Source of the DNA: Bimastos eiseni
Taxonomy: Eukaryota > Annelida > Clitellata > Crassiclitellata > Lumbricidae
Assembly (NCBI GenBank): GCA_959347315.1
Contig: OY365819.1
Coordinates: 18,763,119-18,827,118 of the forward strand
Direction of reading: 5' to 3'
Length of the DNA: 64,000 nt
Under the pieces are notes generated by a model. The model did not search any database. It saw nothing but the letters and a program-made list of their open reading frames with translations, and had not been told where the DNA came from. The position numbers and the translations under genes were made by a program. Below, piece by piece: positions 1 through 11,524 of this stretch (positions are counted from its first letter, which is position 1; the number at the start of each line of letters is the position of its first letter).

Positions 1-2410
1 AACTATCATGTATTGACCTGAAAGACGGTCAAATGCACATTGAACTCTCAGTAGAATGACCAGACAGCGACGCATGTGCCGAGGCTAAGAAAATGACGTC
101 GCTAACACATGCATTGACAACAAATTGAAGTCTTTGTTTTTGCGAAAAGAATCGTCCCTTAAGCTAGCAATTGGATAGCATTGGATATAAAATTATGAAG
201 TGCTATAGCGATTCCAATTTCTTAGCTTCGGCTTATAAGAAAGAGATGGTCAGTGTCTCACCGCCTCATCATAAAAACCGACAGTTTTCTTTGGAAGAGT
301 TTTTCAGGGCGCCCCTTAAAAATGAGAAATGGATAAACATACCAGTTCTATATAGCCAACTCTAGTGGCTCCCGTTCTTGCCACTCGTAACGATCGGCAA
401 TACGCGGGAAGAGAAGAACTCTCAGACCTTGAAACTTTCAATCTGATTTCATTGGATTCAATATTCGCTTAGTAAAAGAAAACAAAACAGCTCGCCCCAC
501 ATTTCACCCATAGATTCAACCTCTTCTCCCCTTTCACTATCCTCTGCTACTTTCCACTCCCTACTGAAAACCGAACTAATCGAGTTGTCCTATCCAGATT
601 CTACTCCTGCGCCACCATATACATGACTACCTTCATCACGGACAACCACCGTGGCACCATACTGACCCCTCGGTTTAAACTATCGTCTCCTAGACGTGGT
701 TCTTGTGTGCGCTGATAAATTTTCGAATATTTACATTACATTACATAGTTGGCTATATAGAACTGGTATGTTTTACAAGCTGTCACAACCGAAACTTAGT
801 TTACTCTGGGGCTAATATTCCATATTAGTTCTAGGTTTACAATAATATTAACCAACCAACCATTTTTTATTGCATTCCTCAACCGAAGATTTTACTTATA
901 TAGTATAAGTAAAATAGTATATATAATAGCATTAATAGTATTATATAGTATAGTATAAGTATAATATATTCAGACTGAATCAAACACATACATGTATGCA
1001 TGATGCATGCATATACACGATTACACATACATTCATTTATAAATATTGTTCCAAACCCGGCAATCCAGTGAACTTCAGGGTCATTATTCCATTACCACTG
1101 TATCTAATCTATCGCAGTAAATGTGTCTATACAGTATACGGTGGACGAGACGTACAATTCCGATCGTCTTTGGGTAGTAAGGCAAATCCATTGGTTTCTA
1201 TATAGATCGTAAAATGTAGACCTACTTGTTCAAGCGAGCGGTGTAGCCTTTGCTTAGTTAGTTTAGGTCGTAGGTTCATATTATGTTGATAATTGATAAG
1301 AAGTGACGATGCTGATTTTTGTATTGCGCGACAGATGTTGCAGGAAGCTGGTAAACTTCCGACAGTTGGTGACCTCTGACTCTGAAGGAGATTTTTATAG
1401 AAACGTTACTCCAGTTATCTGCACGGCGGAACATTTGGCCAAAAATTCATTCCGTGCGAGAGTTTGTAAAGAAGTGGAATGATCTGAATGATAGTACTGT
1501 CTCAGTAATAGAAGTAATTTCAGTCTAAGGACACCGAGTGATAATGAAGATTATTAGCGTCGCTCTCCTTTTCTATCAAGGCTTGGAGCTGGTAATGACA
1601 TAGTGCAAGTAATGACGAAGTTTACTGTCTCAATAGCCTTTTTGAGAAAGATAGGATAATTGCGACATCAGGCTTTTGAGATTAAATTTGCGGTAGTTTT
1701 AAGTACTTCTAACACAGTCTTACGAACCACTTAGACCATATTTATGCTATGTTATGTTAAGCAATGTAATGTAATGCCTTGTCATGTCATGCCATGCCAT
1801 GTCATGTTATGTTCTGACCAGTAATTAATCAACATGTATGCCAATCAGAGGCGCCACTCTTCTTTTCTATTCAAAGAACCAATTGCTTATTTGAGTGATT
1901 TCCTGTAATGTTCGTCTTTGCGGAAAACTGTTAATACCATCTGCACTAGATGACGTCAACGAGCGCCAGAAAGGTATGTAGGCGTTTTTAATAGACGGAG
2001 TCGCTTTGGAATGACATTTTGACCTCTGTTGTACTATAATTGTCGGATACCTGGATGGGCGAATTACCTGCAAACACTGACTACCACAGCGTTTCTTCGT
2101 CAACTTATCAAACAGTGTGCTAGTAAGCAACCAGTTTGATAAACCCGCTCACTCAGCGCACACTGAGTGTTATGGGCCGACCGCAGTAACCAATCAGTCA
2201 CCGTGCCACCACTGCCTACCATGCAATGAAATCTGAAACTCCAAGGTTCATTAGAAGTAGGATGCACAACACAACCTCTTGAGGGGATACTCCAAAGATC
2301 ATTAAAGATAGGGATAAAAAAATGTAGGTTTATACAGGTGAACGCAGGTGAAACCCAGCTGGGCCAGGTAAGCCAGATGAGAGACCAGATGAGCCTTGCC
2401 CCACGGCTGT
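1..2410. other. 3' flank and probable 3' UTR side of the Wnt4-like gene
   Basis: No convincing coding sequence. An AATAAA polyadenylation word on the minus strand occurs near 868-873, about 1.5 kb past the Wnt stop, but I cannot say it is used. The stretch holds AT-rich simple sequence (about 900-970), runs of ATGTY words (1743-1812) and a degraded copy of the dispersed GGCTTGG repeat near 1534-1605. Confidence 0.5.
1534..1605 (+). repeat. Dispersed GGCTTGGGACTGG repeat, degraded copy
   Basis: Contains GATTATTAGCGTCGCTCTCC and AAGGCTTGGAGCTGG, recognisable against better copies. Confidence 0.7.
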
Positions 2411-2899
2411 TCAGAGACAGTGCTGTTCCTCTGTTGTCTTGCTGCACTTGTGGCACTTCACCTGGCAACACCAGTTGAACTTGCACTCACACTTCTCAAC
2501 GACCGTCCGTCGACTGACGACGAACCCCCTACCACAGCAGAGCACCCCACACCCATCGGTGCCCTTCGAGGTCAGATCACACCGACGCCCCGTCGTACCC
2601 GACCATCCCGTCTGTTCGTCGGGGTCGCAGAAGTCGGACGAAGCCTCGAGGTAGACGAGGTCCGTCGGGGAGTAGGAACGGCGGACGGCGGCAGCAGATG
2701 GGAGGCTCTTCGGAACGAGGTGGCCGACGCCGTAGCCACCCGGGTGAACGAGGGACACCTCGATGGCGGTGTCGAATCTCTCCCTGAGGAGATGACCGAT
2801 GTGGCGGAAGGGAGGCAGAGTCTTCCAGCAGGTCTTCAGCTCACAGGACCCGGAAACGCCGTGGCATTTGCAACGCACCTTCTTGTTGTCTGACAGAGT
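2411..2899 (-). CDS. Wnt4: Wnt4-like last coding exon
   Basis: The preferred acceptor is the pyrimidine-rich tract ending in AG at 2901-2900 (read on the minus strand). It gives phase 0 and continues as TLSDNKKVRCKCHGVSGSC. A nearer AG at 2891-2890 would break the frame. The exon encodes the acylation loop with its serine, DLVYLEASSDFC, and the C-terminal domain ending EEQHCL before a TGA at 2413-2411. It is strikingly CpG-rich and GC3-rich compared with the flanking DNA. Confidence 0.93.
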   Translation of the reverse strand, partial: TLSDNKKVRCKCHGVSGSCELKTCWKTLPPFRHIGHLLRERFDTAIEVSLVHPGGYGVGHLVPKSLPSAAAVRRSYSPTDLVYLEASSDFCDPDEQTGWSGTTGRRCDLTSKGTDGCGVLCCGRGFVVSRRTVVEKCECKFNWCCQVKCHKCSKTTEEQHCL

Positions 2900-5548
2900 C
2901 TGACAAGAACAGAGGCAGAATCAATCAACCATTACAAGGACAATCAATTGGAATGATAAACGAAGATCCGTACAATAGTATGTGATTAGTATTGTAAACA
3001 GTGGTCTCGTTCGATTACAACTGTGACGCAAAGTAGCGTGGCTTATTGAGGTGCCGTGCAATAGAGTCTGTGAAAGAAGCAAGCATTTCGATGCAACAAC
3101 AGAATTCAGTTTAGTGTAGTGAAATAGAAACATCAAACGATACAATAAATTAGAATAAATGACAACTCTAATGAAATAGAAACACAACACAGTACAGTAA
3201 ACTATAATAAAGAGCAACGCATCTCATTGCAAAATGAAACCATGGTCGGAGGGTCGGACACTTAGGGGAGTAGGAGGGAACTGTCCCTTCCGAAATTTTC
3301 AGGTGGAGGGGATGTAGATGCTTATATCTCCAATATGTAATAAATATTTCATAAATATAATTAATGTCTAGTATTTTCCATTGCTCATTCCATTTGGCTG
3401 CATCTGTGTTTGAAAATTAAATTTTCCCCACCTGTCGACGTGTTCCACTAAGCCGAATACCAAGGTCCATAGGTTTAATGCGTCATGGTTAAAGAAACTT
3501 AATGGAGCTGGCTTGCATTACAATTCTTCCCAGGATAGAGTTACAGTGGTCAATTCTCGTCAGAATGCGTGACTGAGCAAGAGGTACTTCGCAGGTCGGA
3601 TAATTACCCTTGAAATCGTGACATATTTTCTTCCTTTACTTGAGGCATTTCGTTTCGTGTCAGACTGGAACAGAATCCTACAATAATTTATCTGACTGAT
3701 GCTTAATGCGTCATGTTTTGGCTATATGGTCAGGGTTAGGTTTAGGACTAGGGTTAAGTTTATACTTGTGATTAGATCAGTCGCCTACCCTGTACCCGAT
3801 GTTGGCATTATGTTGGCTGACAAGTGACCCTCCGTCCTTCTTCCCTCGCGTCCTCTCTCCGGCGTTGATGAAGCTCCTGGCGAAGGCCACTCCGAAGGCA
3901 ACGTTGTCCGAACATCCTGCCCAATGGAAGCCCCTTGACGAGCGACCGCTCACCGTCTTGTCACATCCACACCGGTCAAGGCCAACGGAATTGCACGTCC
4001 TCGTGATTGCGAAGGACAGACCAGCTGAGGCCAAGGCCTGAACGAAAGCACCCTCTCTTGTCCCTGAGACACAGTGCAGGAAAGACGTCGTAAAAACCAA
4101 TGGACCATACGCCGTCTGAATCTGACTGCGGTTCGTCATTGATGATTAATTCAAAGCGGATTGTTACATGGATGGATGACCAGTAATCCATAATATATTC
4201 CCCTTCGTTCTATTTCTTTACAATGTATTCATTGTAGTGTTTTCCATTCACTGTATTGGTTAGTGCTCCATTCTCTTTCATACAATTCTCTTAAATCTGT
4301 TATGTTTTATTTTATTCTACTGCATTCCATTATATGTTATTGCATTCCATTATATGTTATTGCATTCCATTATATGTTATTGCATTCCATTATATGTTAT
4401 TGCATTCCATTATATGTTATTGCATACCATTATATGTTATTGCATTCCATTATATGTTATTGCATTCCATTATATGTTATTGCATTCCATTATATGTTAT
4501 TGCATTCCATTATATGTTATTGCATTCCATTATATGTTATTGCATTCCATTCTTGCCGATTTATGCTAGACCATGATGCAACTTAAGTCCTGTAAAAGTA
4601 GGAACAGTGGTATTTCAATTTAACGACACTGTGTGATATCAGATATAATTCACGTCACCCTCCTCTTATATCCAGGCTTGGGACTGGCACTGTCAGAGTG
4701 CAAACAGTTTCGGAGTCATATTGGAAGTACTCGTTGATCATTTTAAATGACTGACTTGCATACGGCGAACGAAATAGTTAAGGACTTCGATTGTGAATTG
4801 TGGGCATGCACAGTTAATATAGCGTTGTAGACACTGTAATAGTTGGACATAGTGTTTGATTGCAGCAGGCCACATTGAAGTCATGAACCCAGTGAAACGA
4901 CTGCTATTGCCTGATTGCCCTTATATTCATTCATTCATTCGTTCGTTCATTCATTCATTCATTCATTCATTCATTCATTCATTCATTCATTCATTCATTC
5001 ATTCTGGGCACTTATATATCGAACCTTCAAGAAACTTTACTCAGAAGCGCATCCAGTACAGTCACGCTAAAGAAAAGAGACTTGAATAATTCTTTAAGCC
5101 CAGTTTGATTTGTGTGAGGTAACATCTGATCTGAATGATCTCCGACAGCTGATGAAGGGTCCTGCAACTGAAAAAGACACGCCGTTGCCTGGCAGACAAG
5201 TGATTCCGTGCAACTAGGCCTGCCCCCTTTCCACGCGCATAGTCCCCCATTGTCTGCAAATGCGATAGAAGTAATCGACTGATCCCAGACAGAGATTCGT
5301 GCGAACCTTCATTGAGGGTTGGCTTTGAGAAAGACGATGTAGCAACGACTGAACAATTCCATCTTCTCTTCTTCAGTTGATGCTGGCATTCACCAATCGC
5401 AAGAGTTGCTCCATGCTTGATACCCGGCAACAGCTCCACGTTGTCATGACAGAGATGCCGCTGCTTCAGCGACAGGATTCCAGTCAGACCTCTGCAGCCC
5501 ACATCCTTGTCGAACGATGCCTCTCCCACTTTAATGCCGGCCAAACCT
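2411..5548 (-). CDS. Wnt4: Wnt4-like secreted signalling ligand, 3' three coding exons (first exon not found)
   Basis: Wnt proteins are secreted, cysteine-rich, palmitoleoylated ligands for Frizzled receptors. Three exons read downward on the minus strand: 5307-5548, 3789-4063 and 2411-2899. Their phases agree (exon 2 ends phase 1, exon 3 ends phase 0), giving about 335 residues. Vertebrate WNT4 has about 350, so only a short signal-peptide exon is missing. Visible hallmarks are ECQHQLKKRRWNCS, GTREGAFVQ, RCGCD, WAGCSDN, the CKCHGVSGSC loop with the acylated serine, and a C-terminal cysteine block ending CECKFNWCCQVKCHKC. Wnt4 is favoured over other Wnts by GTREGAFV, the PPFRHIG segment after CHGVSGSCELKTCW, and DLVYLEASSDFC. 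I am sure it is a Wnt and fairly sure of Wnt4. The gene is transcribed away from the Eph gene. Confidence 0.9.
2900..3788 (-). other. Wnt4-like intron between exons 3 and 4
   Basis: Bounded by GTAGGC (donor, read on the minus strand at 3788) and a pyrimidine-rich AG acceptor at 2900-2901. No other feature is recognised except a short telomere-like GGGTTAGG-type stretch near 3730-3760, which looks incidental. Confidence 0.7.
3789..4063 (-). CDS. Wnt4: Wnt4-like penultimate coding exon
   Basis: The acceptor follows a pyrimidine tract at 4065-4064, and the first two bases complete the glycine of GTREGAFVQ. The donor GTAGGC begins at 3788. The 275 bp run in phase 1 to phase 0. It encodes AFVQALASAGLSFAITRTC, RCGCDKTVSGRSSRGFHW and AGCSDNVAFGVAFARSF, all typical Wnt core. 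Confidence 0.93.
4321..4550 (+). repeat. 20 bp minisatellite, 11.5 copies
   Basis: The unit TGCATTCCATTATATGTTAT repeats exactly from 4321; the only variant seen is TGCATACC at about 4421. Near identity suggests recent expansion or active homogenisation. It lies in a Wnt4 intron. Confidence 0.97.
4617..4735 (+). repeat. Dispersed GGCTTGGGACTGG repeat copy
   Basis: Runs from TTTAACGACACTGTGTGATA through CCAGGCTTGGGACTGGCACT to an AGAGTGCAAACAGTTTCGGAG tail. It lies in a Wnt4 intron. Confidence 0.85.
4926..5003 (+). repeat. (TTCA)n microsatellite
   Basis: About 20 tetranucleotide units with a GTTC interruption near the start. Confidence 0.95.
5307..5548 (-). CDS. Wnt4: Wnt4-like N-terminal core exon (exon 2)
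   Basis: It encodes a stretch containing GCRGLTGILSLKQRHLC, HGATLAIGECQHQ and KKRRWNCS, aligning by eye with the start of the Wnt4 core. The donor GAAG|GTTCGC at 5307/5306 leaves phase 1, matching the next exon. The acceptor ggcag|AGG at 5549/5548 gives 242 bp entering in phase 2. The acceptor is less certain than the donor because its pyrimidine tract is weak. Confidence 0.85.
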
Positions 5549-6669
5549 CTGCCAAACACGTCAAATACTCTTAAATGTTTTATGGATTTACAATATGGTC
5601 GTTCGTCGCCAATAACAAGCCTCTGGTTATAATGCTGGTAACCCACCTGGAAACAGATCAGAGTATTTGTGCCGCAGCCAAGAATTCTATGATCAGGATT
5701 TGTATGTCGCTGGTAAGTCGAATAAATTGCCCTGACAGAGCATAACAAAAGGTAACAGTATAGACTGTATACATAGTCAGAATTCATTGCTCTTAATTGT
5801 ACTACAGACATTACCTACAATTAGAATTTGATACAAAAAACAAAGTTTTACATCAACCTGAAATGACTAAATGTCTGCCCATCAAACCCCGATAATATGA
5901 TGTCAACGTATTATACAAGGCAATGGTATGTCACTGCTTAATTAAGCAAGATGCCTTTCTGTCTGTTCGTCTCTCTCGTCCATTCAGATGAAGCTTAAGC
6001 GACGAGTGTCAATAAGAAGAACGACTAATGAAGTGGCCTTTGCTTCCTAGTCTTCGGTGCCCATTGTCCGAAACCGCCACACACGACGTGTAGCCTATAA
6101 TATGCATCCCTTGCTACAGAATGAAACGCTGCGCGTCCTTAACCATTTTATAGGATTAGGTGGCCTGACTCAATCAATGATGGCACATGTTCATGTCGGA
6201 ATATAATACAACGGATATGTCTTTACCGATCAGCTCATCATGCATATTTACATAAACTAATATATATATATATATATATGTATATGTATATATATATTTA
6301 GCCACTCTATTTAAAAAATGTACACCCATAACACTCAACGCAATAAATATATAGCGAATCATTTGGACGGTTCGTGCAGAAATATATTAGTGCAGTACTA
6401 GCTTCAGCGATATACATGAACATAAATATTATATATATATTTATCATGTATATATATGTTATTTATAAATATATATATGATGTGTATGTACATGTACTTA
6501 TTCAATAAAAAAACTCTATCAGTTTAAGATGCAGGCCAAATAGGCATCTGATTCAAGAATAGGGTCTTATTATTATATAGGTCTCTGCAGTCATTGAATT
6601 AACGAATTACAAAAGATTTAGCTTGCTTCGCTAATGTTTCCGATATTCACACAATTTGAGCATATGCAC

Positions 6670-6671
<2 letters not shown>

Positions 6672-6750
<79 letters not shown>

Positions 6751-6767
6751 ATACATATATATACCAC
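6672..6767 (+). repeat. (TA)n(TG)n compound microsatellite
   Basis: About 28 TA units followed by about 11 TG units, then TATA. Confidence 0.95.
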
Positions 6768-7537
6768 TGAATAGAAATATATAAAAGATAAATAATCCCT
6801 CGATTCAAAAATATCTGTAAAATACGAAGGAACTGCATATGTCTGTTACAACTTTCATGGTCGTAAAAGAAGGACAATATTTGCGGATTTGCCGACATAC
6901 AATGAACGTTTTAACGTTCGAGGGAAAAGAGTCTAACTAAAGGAAAGCGCAATATCGACTGGAGACAGCGTGTCACATATTTGCCCAGACGGGGATGACA
7001 GCACTGACAAGCTTGCTTTTTCATCGAAGCTCAAAAGCCTTAAACTACAGGTAATTACGAGATCGTTCGGAGTATTTTTAAAGAATTTCAAATACCCTTA
7101 TAGGTACGCGCGATGCAGTAATCTTATTCCGAATGTAGACGACATTCACTAGGCCTACGATGCGGCATGCCAAAAAGGAACTGCGTTAAAACAGTGAATA
7201 TCTGTCGATGAAAATATTCAATATATAGAATGTTTACCACTGTCAAAAGTTTTCAATTGATTATTAATGTGACAAACTTTAAAAATCTTGCATTATATAG
7301 ACTCTCTCTCTCTCTCTCTCTGTGTCTCTGTCTCTGTCTCTGTCTCTATCTCTGTCTCTGTCTCTCTCTCTCTGTCTGATTGTCCCAATGTCTTTGCCCG
7401 TTTTCCCACATTTTAAACCAGACTAGACTATATTAGTGCTTATTTGCAGAAGGTCGTATACAGACTGCTTGATAATGATAAAGGTAGATAATGATGGTGC
7501 AGTGTGCACCATCTGCACTTTGCAGTTAATGCTATTG

Positions 7538-7539
7538 AC

Positions 7540-7607
<68 letters not shown>

Positions 7608-7625
7608 TGATGATGATGATGACGA
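7538..7625 (+). repeat. (GAT)n/(GAC)n trinucleotide run
   Basis: About 28 units of GATGAT with a central GATGAC sub-pattern. In one frame it reads as polyaspartate, but nothing around it is coding. Confidence 0.95.
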
Positions 7626-7689
7626 TCTGCTATTGCTACTTTCAATTATGAAGGCGCTTGACCGATGCACACATGCATACACGTATACA

Positions 7690-7945
7690 TGTATATACAT
7701 ACATACATACATACATACATACATACTACATACATACATGCACATACATACATACAAACATACATACATACATGCATACATGCATTCATACATTCATACA
7801 TACATACTACATACATACATACATACATACATATATACATACATGCATACATACATATATACATACATACACACATACCTACATACATACATACATACAT
7901 ACACATACATACATACACATACATACATACACATACATACATACA
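7690..7945 (+). repeat. (CATA)n microsatellite field
   Basis: About 250 bp of CATA units with ACTACATA and ATGCATA variants. A similar field occurs at 16741-16980. Confidence 0.95.
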
Positions 7946-10210
7946 TGAATTACTTACAGCCATCGAAGATCGGCTTCTGTGAGGTTCGTGGTGAGGATGG
8001 AGATCAAGCATACGATCTGGAGCAATCTTCTTTTCCGGATGAGTTCAGCAGAGGAGGATGGAGAAGGAGAAGAAATATGGAAAGAGGAGAAGGTGGAGGA
8101 TATATTTGCTTCCATTTGACCGTTATTTGAACGTCCTGATGTGTAGACAGACTGGCAAAAATAATCAACAAATTACATCAAAGTGTAACACTGCCTGCAT
8201 AATATACCTCTGCATAATATACCTCATTGCGATTTGGTTGATGTCTTATACATTACACATCGGCGCTTTAGAAGTTTATCATTAATAATACGAATATCAT
8301 TTATATAGTTTCATGCTGTATGCTTGTGTTGATTTCTAAACATTTGTTTGAGCTGTAACAATACAATAAGCAAGCACGCTATGCATGAATTAGGACACCG
8401 TTATGTAGCTCCTTTTACGTAGATTGATTCTCAAAGCGATGCACGTGTGACAGTCTTACTGACCGGAGAAAGATATTTTGAAGCAGGTGGGAAAATTTAC
8501 AGATCGAGAGGTCTCCGGTGCAGAAGCACGTGAAGGGTCCATGCAATGGAAACTATTGCAATTACGGAGAAGGACGACTTGTCTGCTTTCAAGCGGAGGC
8601 GATTCAAGATGTCCACTCCATTATTTTGGTGAATAGCATCGGATACTTTGAACCTCAGTTCCAGATATGGATCAAGTCTACTTTATACAGAAGCGTTAAA
8701 AGTTATTAAACGCTGTGCAATATCGCATGAAACTGGTGTGCAAGCTGTCAAACAGAGCTACTATTTGTCGTCATTGTCGGTTTGTTGAGGAACGAGTGAG
8801 ACTCGTTCGAAGCTCGATTGCCTCCGAATCCGTAGGATATGCTGCAAGACGTTAGTGTCGAGAGTAGCTGTGGAGAGCGACGAGTTTAACACACGGCAAG
8901 AATCGCTGACTGACATCATCACAGACACACGAAGTACAGGACTATTTCTGTGAAATATCTCTTTGTGAACTCGGTTGCTGAACAGAACCTCACTTTTGCT
9001 GAGTAACTGTAACAACAAGTGTCCGATTTGTCGGGGCGGTTAAAGGAGTTTTCTGTTACAATGGCATTTACGAATCACACCCTATAAATAACAAACTTCC
9101 AGGAGTTGAATTTAACTGTACGGCAGTGACGCAAGGCTCTCATCGTGTATTGCATCTGCAGGAAGACAGAATGAGACCGAATCGGAACGTTACTATGGCA
9201 ACCTATTCCTGTGATCATCCAACCATTGGCTTACCTTTTGCAGCTGTGGCTTATTCGACTAACTCCGCGTCCGAACAATTTCAGTGTGCAGTGACAGTCT
9301 CTATGGCAGTGGACGTGAAACTCAATTTCAATACGGAACTTCTCAGTGTGAATGAATTTACATACTGGAATATATTAACTGATGGACTTTTTAAAATTGG
9401 ACTGTAACTGGGCTCATGAACCGACCCCGTCAAACACTCAACGTCCATGACACTTCCTGTCCGAGCAAAATTGTAATCGTAATCTCCAAACTACAAAAGC
9501 GCAGGGCACGTACTTATTCACGAGCGCATTACTTCTGCTACAGCCAGTTGTCCTTTCCGATCGGAAACTATTATGGGTTCATCTCACAATCTGGCAACTG
9601 TCTATTCCAAAATATCCTGGAGTTGGATTACGAAGTCTAGCAGCACACGCTATAATAGAACGCACGGCTTATTGTAACCGGGATATTTGAGGCGCCTTTA
9701 TAATAGGTCTATAGAAGACGCATTTCTATTCTGATAGGCTTAGTTAGGCTTGCGTGCTGACGCCACGTGCTGTTTGCGGAATATAGGCCTATAAGAGACA
9801 GCATTGGTGTCTGTCATCTTGTCATTGCAAATGAATCAGTTGCCTATGCATGCAGAGAGCCTGAGACCTAATGGATTAGAATGACAAAAAGCAATGTGTA
9901 CTCCGCAGCTGAGGCGTCTATCTGCAATTCAATCCTCAGGTGTTTGACCATTCAGCAGGTGGCTGCTACGGTGCTACCTCCTCAGAGCTCGTCATCGGCA
10001 GCTGCGTCTATCACTTATCATCCAGTTCATAAACAACATTTATGGTCATCCATGCATTGACGTACAACGCACATACAATGGCCCACCCAGCGGTTTGTCT
10101 TTTCCAACTTCAATCCGGCATTCGTACAATCGAATTACTCCATTTACCGCTTTAGCAGTTTCTGTTTATCGACGCTCTTTGATAGCAACAAATACCATTA
10201 GCGTCGCCCA

Positions 10211-10450
10211 AGTAGGTATAAAACGCGCTATCTGGGACAATTGACCATAACATAGCTCAAAATCACCCACCTAATAGGTTGCCAAAACGTATTTTTAACC
10301 TATAACCAGGTTAAAAATAGCCAATTCCTACACAAACCTAAACCCCTAGGTAAAACATCAACCAACAGACTAAGAAAAACGCCAGGAATTTCCAATAGTT
10401 TTGATGATAGTCACAATTCAAGCACAAATCCCCTGGTCAAAACGTCCGAC
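10211..10450 (+). repeat. Left terminal inverted repeat of the Polinton-like element
   Basis: Matches 11525-11766 in inverted orientation, closely to about 10398 and more loosely to about 10450. Its inner end overlaps the last codons of the minus-strand ORF. Confidence 0.88.
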
Positions 10451-11418
10451 AAATGTTCCTCAACGGGGTTGAAAGCTTTCGTTACACACCACTTGAAACA
10501 TTCTTCGTCTTCGTTCTTCATATTAACAATAGCCTTTTTACTCGCTAGACATTTCGGTAGTGGAATGTAAGAACTACCCTTCAGCGGTTTATAAACGACC
10601 ATGTTGACTTCTAATTTTTGAACCGCTCTAAGTCTCCAGTTACTACCACGCATCTGGAAGGCAGCCATTGATTCTAACATTTTATCTTTCGCGTTGTTAT
10701 AAATTTCGCTCGTGTCGGTGGAGTCTAAAATCACCTCAGTTTTTGAAACGAACGGAAAATCCTCGGTATCTACTTGCCCGGATTTCATATCAACACGCTC
10801 CATTGTGAAGGTGAGGACAAAGTTGACCTTAGTCTGTCGATTTCTAGACAATAGGTCTTCCAGTTGTGGTTGATCTGCTTTGAGAAAAGATGTGGCGTCA
10901 ATTTCGTTTGCGTTTTTGACCATGTATTGTTTCGTGGAGACCTTGATAGCTGTGGCCGTCTCTTTTATTTCGCGTGTTTTCATAAGAATTTTACTGAATA
11001 TAGAATTCACTTTGGCTTTCAGTGATTCTATCTTCTCATTCACTTTTCTCTTTGGTTCTTCAGGTATGTACCCTTCAATCCACTTTGAGAACGTATTAAT
11101 CCCGGACTTTGCATTACCAAGGACTTTTCGTATCGTTGAGACCGGTACTGGAGCGAGTGTTGGGATTCCAATCTCGGGAACGGGTGCGTCCAGCAAACTA
11201 GCATTGGATGAGATTGGCGCAAAATGTGAGGGGATGAGTGTTTGAGACACATTAGCTTCAATTTTAGCAACGAAATCCGCTTTACGCAGTCTCGTATAAC
11301 CAACCATATCTTTCTGTTTCGCAATTTTTCTTAGTTCGATCACAGCTTGCTTCGAGTATTCCATTTTATATTGGAGTGGCATTCCTTTAAGCCGAAGTAA
11401 GAAAGTATTTTCATCCAT
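10411..11418 (-). CDS. Polinton/adintovirus-type protein, N-terminal fragment with HeH/SAP-like domain
   Basis: 335 codons from an ATG at 11418 with no internal stop. Residues ~20-55 (ELRKIAKQKDMVGYTRLRKADF) resemble the short helix-extended-helix/SAP-like fold used for DNA binding. A lysine-rich helical middle (about 95-170) follows. The C-terminal third carries EVILDSTD, the PLKGSSYIPLPK block and a MKNEDEECFKWCVTKAFNP block. I recognise these from uncharacterised proteins of Polinton/adintovirus-like elements, where they precede a longer nuclease- or polymerase-bearing region. Here the protein stops right after that block, and its last ~12 residues are encoded by TIR sequence, so it looks C-terminally truncated. 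An intact frame suggests a young insertion or selection. I do not know its function. Confidence 0.75.
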   Translation of the reverse strand: MDENTFLLRLKGMPLQYKMEYSKQAVIELRKIAKQKDMVGYTRLRKADFVAKIEANVSQTLIPSHFAPISSNASLLDAPVPEIGIPTLAPVPVSTIRKVLGNAKSGINTFSKWIEGYIPEEPKRKVNEKIESLKAKVNSIFSKILMKTREIKETATAIKVSTKQYMVKNANEIDATSFLKADQPQLEDLLSRNRQTKVNFVLTFTMERVDMKSGQVDTEDFPFVSKTEVILDSTDTSEIYNNAKDKMLESMAAFQMRGSNWRLRAVQKLEVNMVVYKPLKGSSYIPLPKCLASKKAIVNMKNEDEECFKWCVTKAFNPVEEHLSDVLTRGFVLEL

Positions 11419-11524
11419 TTTATATATGAGAGAATTTTTGTTTGTTTGTTGAACAATAACTCATCATCGAAACTGCTGACTCATCATCGAAACTATTGGA
11501 AATTCCCGTGACTTTTGACCTATT

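Larger units (their letters stand above)
4064..5306 (-). other. Wnt4-like intron between exons 2 and 3, with two simple repeats
   Basis: Contains a 20 bp minisatellite (4321-4550), a dispersed-repeat copy (4617-4735) and a TTCA microsatellite (4926-5003). ORFs through these repeats are artefacts. Confidence 0.7.
5549..10210. other. Wnt4 first intron or intergenic DNA rich in microsatellites
   Basis: If the Wnt4 first exon lies above this interval, this is intron 1. I see no credible coding exon. It holds TA/TG runs (6672-6767), TC runs (7303-7376), a GAT run (7538-7625) and a long CATA field (7690-7945). The long acidic or HTYI-type ORFs come from these repeats. Confidence 0.5.

Noticed and set aside
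2396..2893. Plus-strand 165-codon ORF opposite the Wnt4 last exon.
   Set aside because: Shadow of a GC-rich coding exon; the minus strand has the clear Wnt protein.
3725..3765. Telomere-like GGGTTAGGTTTAGG sequence.
   Set aside because: Too short and irregular; likely part of a repeat, with no sign of a telomere fusion.
4263..4586. ORFs of repeating CYCIPLYVIAFH-type peptides.
   Set aside because: Produced by the 20 bp minisatellite in three frames.
7504..8130. 208-codon ORF with polyaspartate and HTYIHTYI repeats.
   Set aside because: It is a translation of GAT and CATA microsatellites; no domain outside them.
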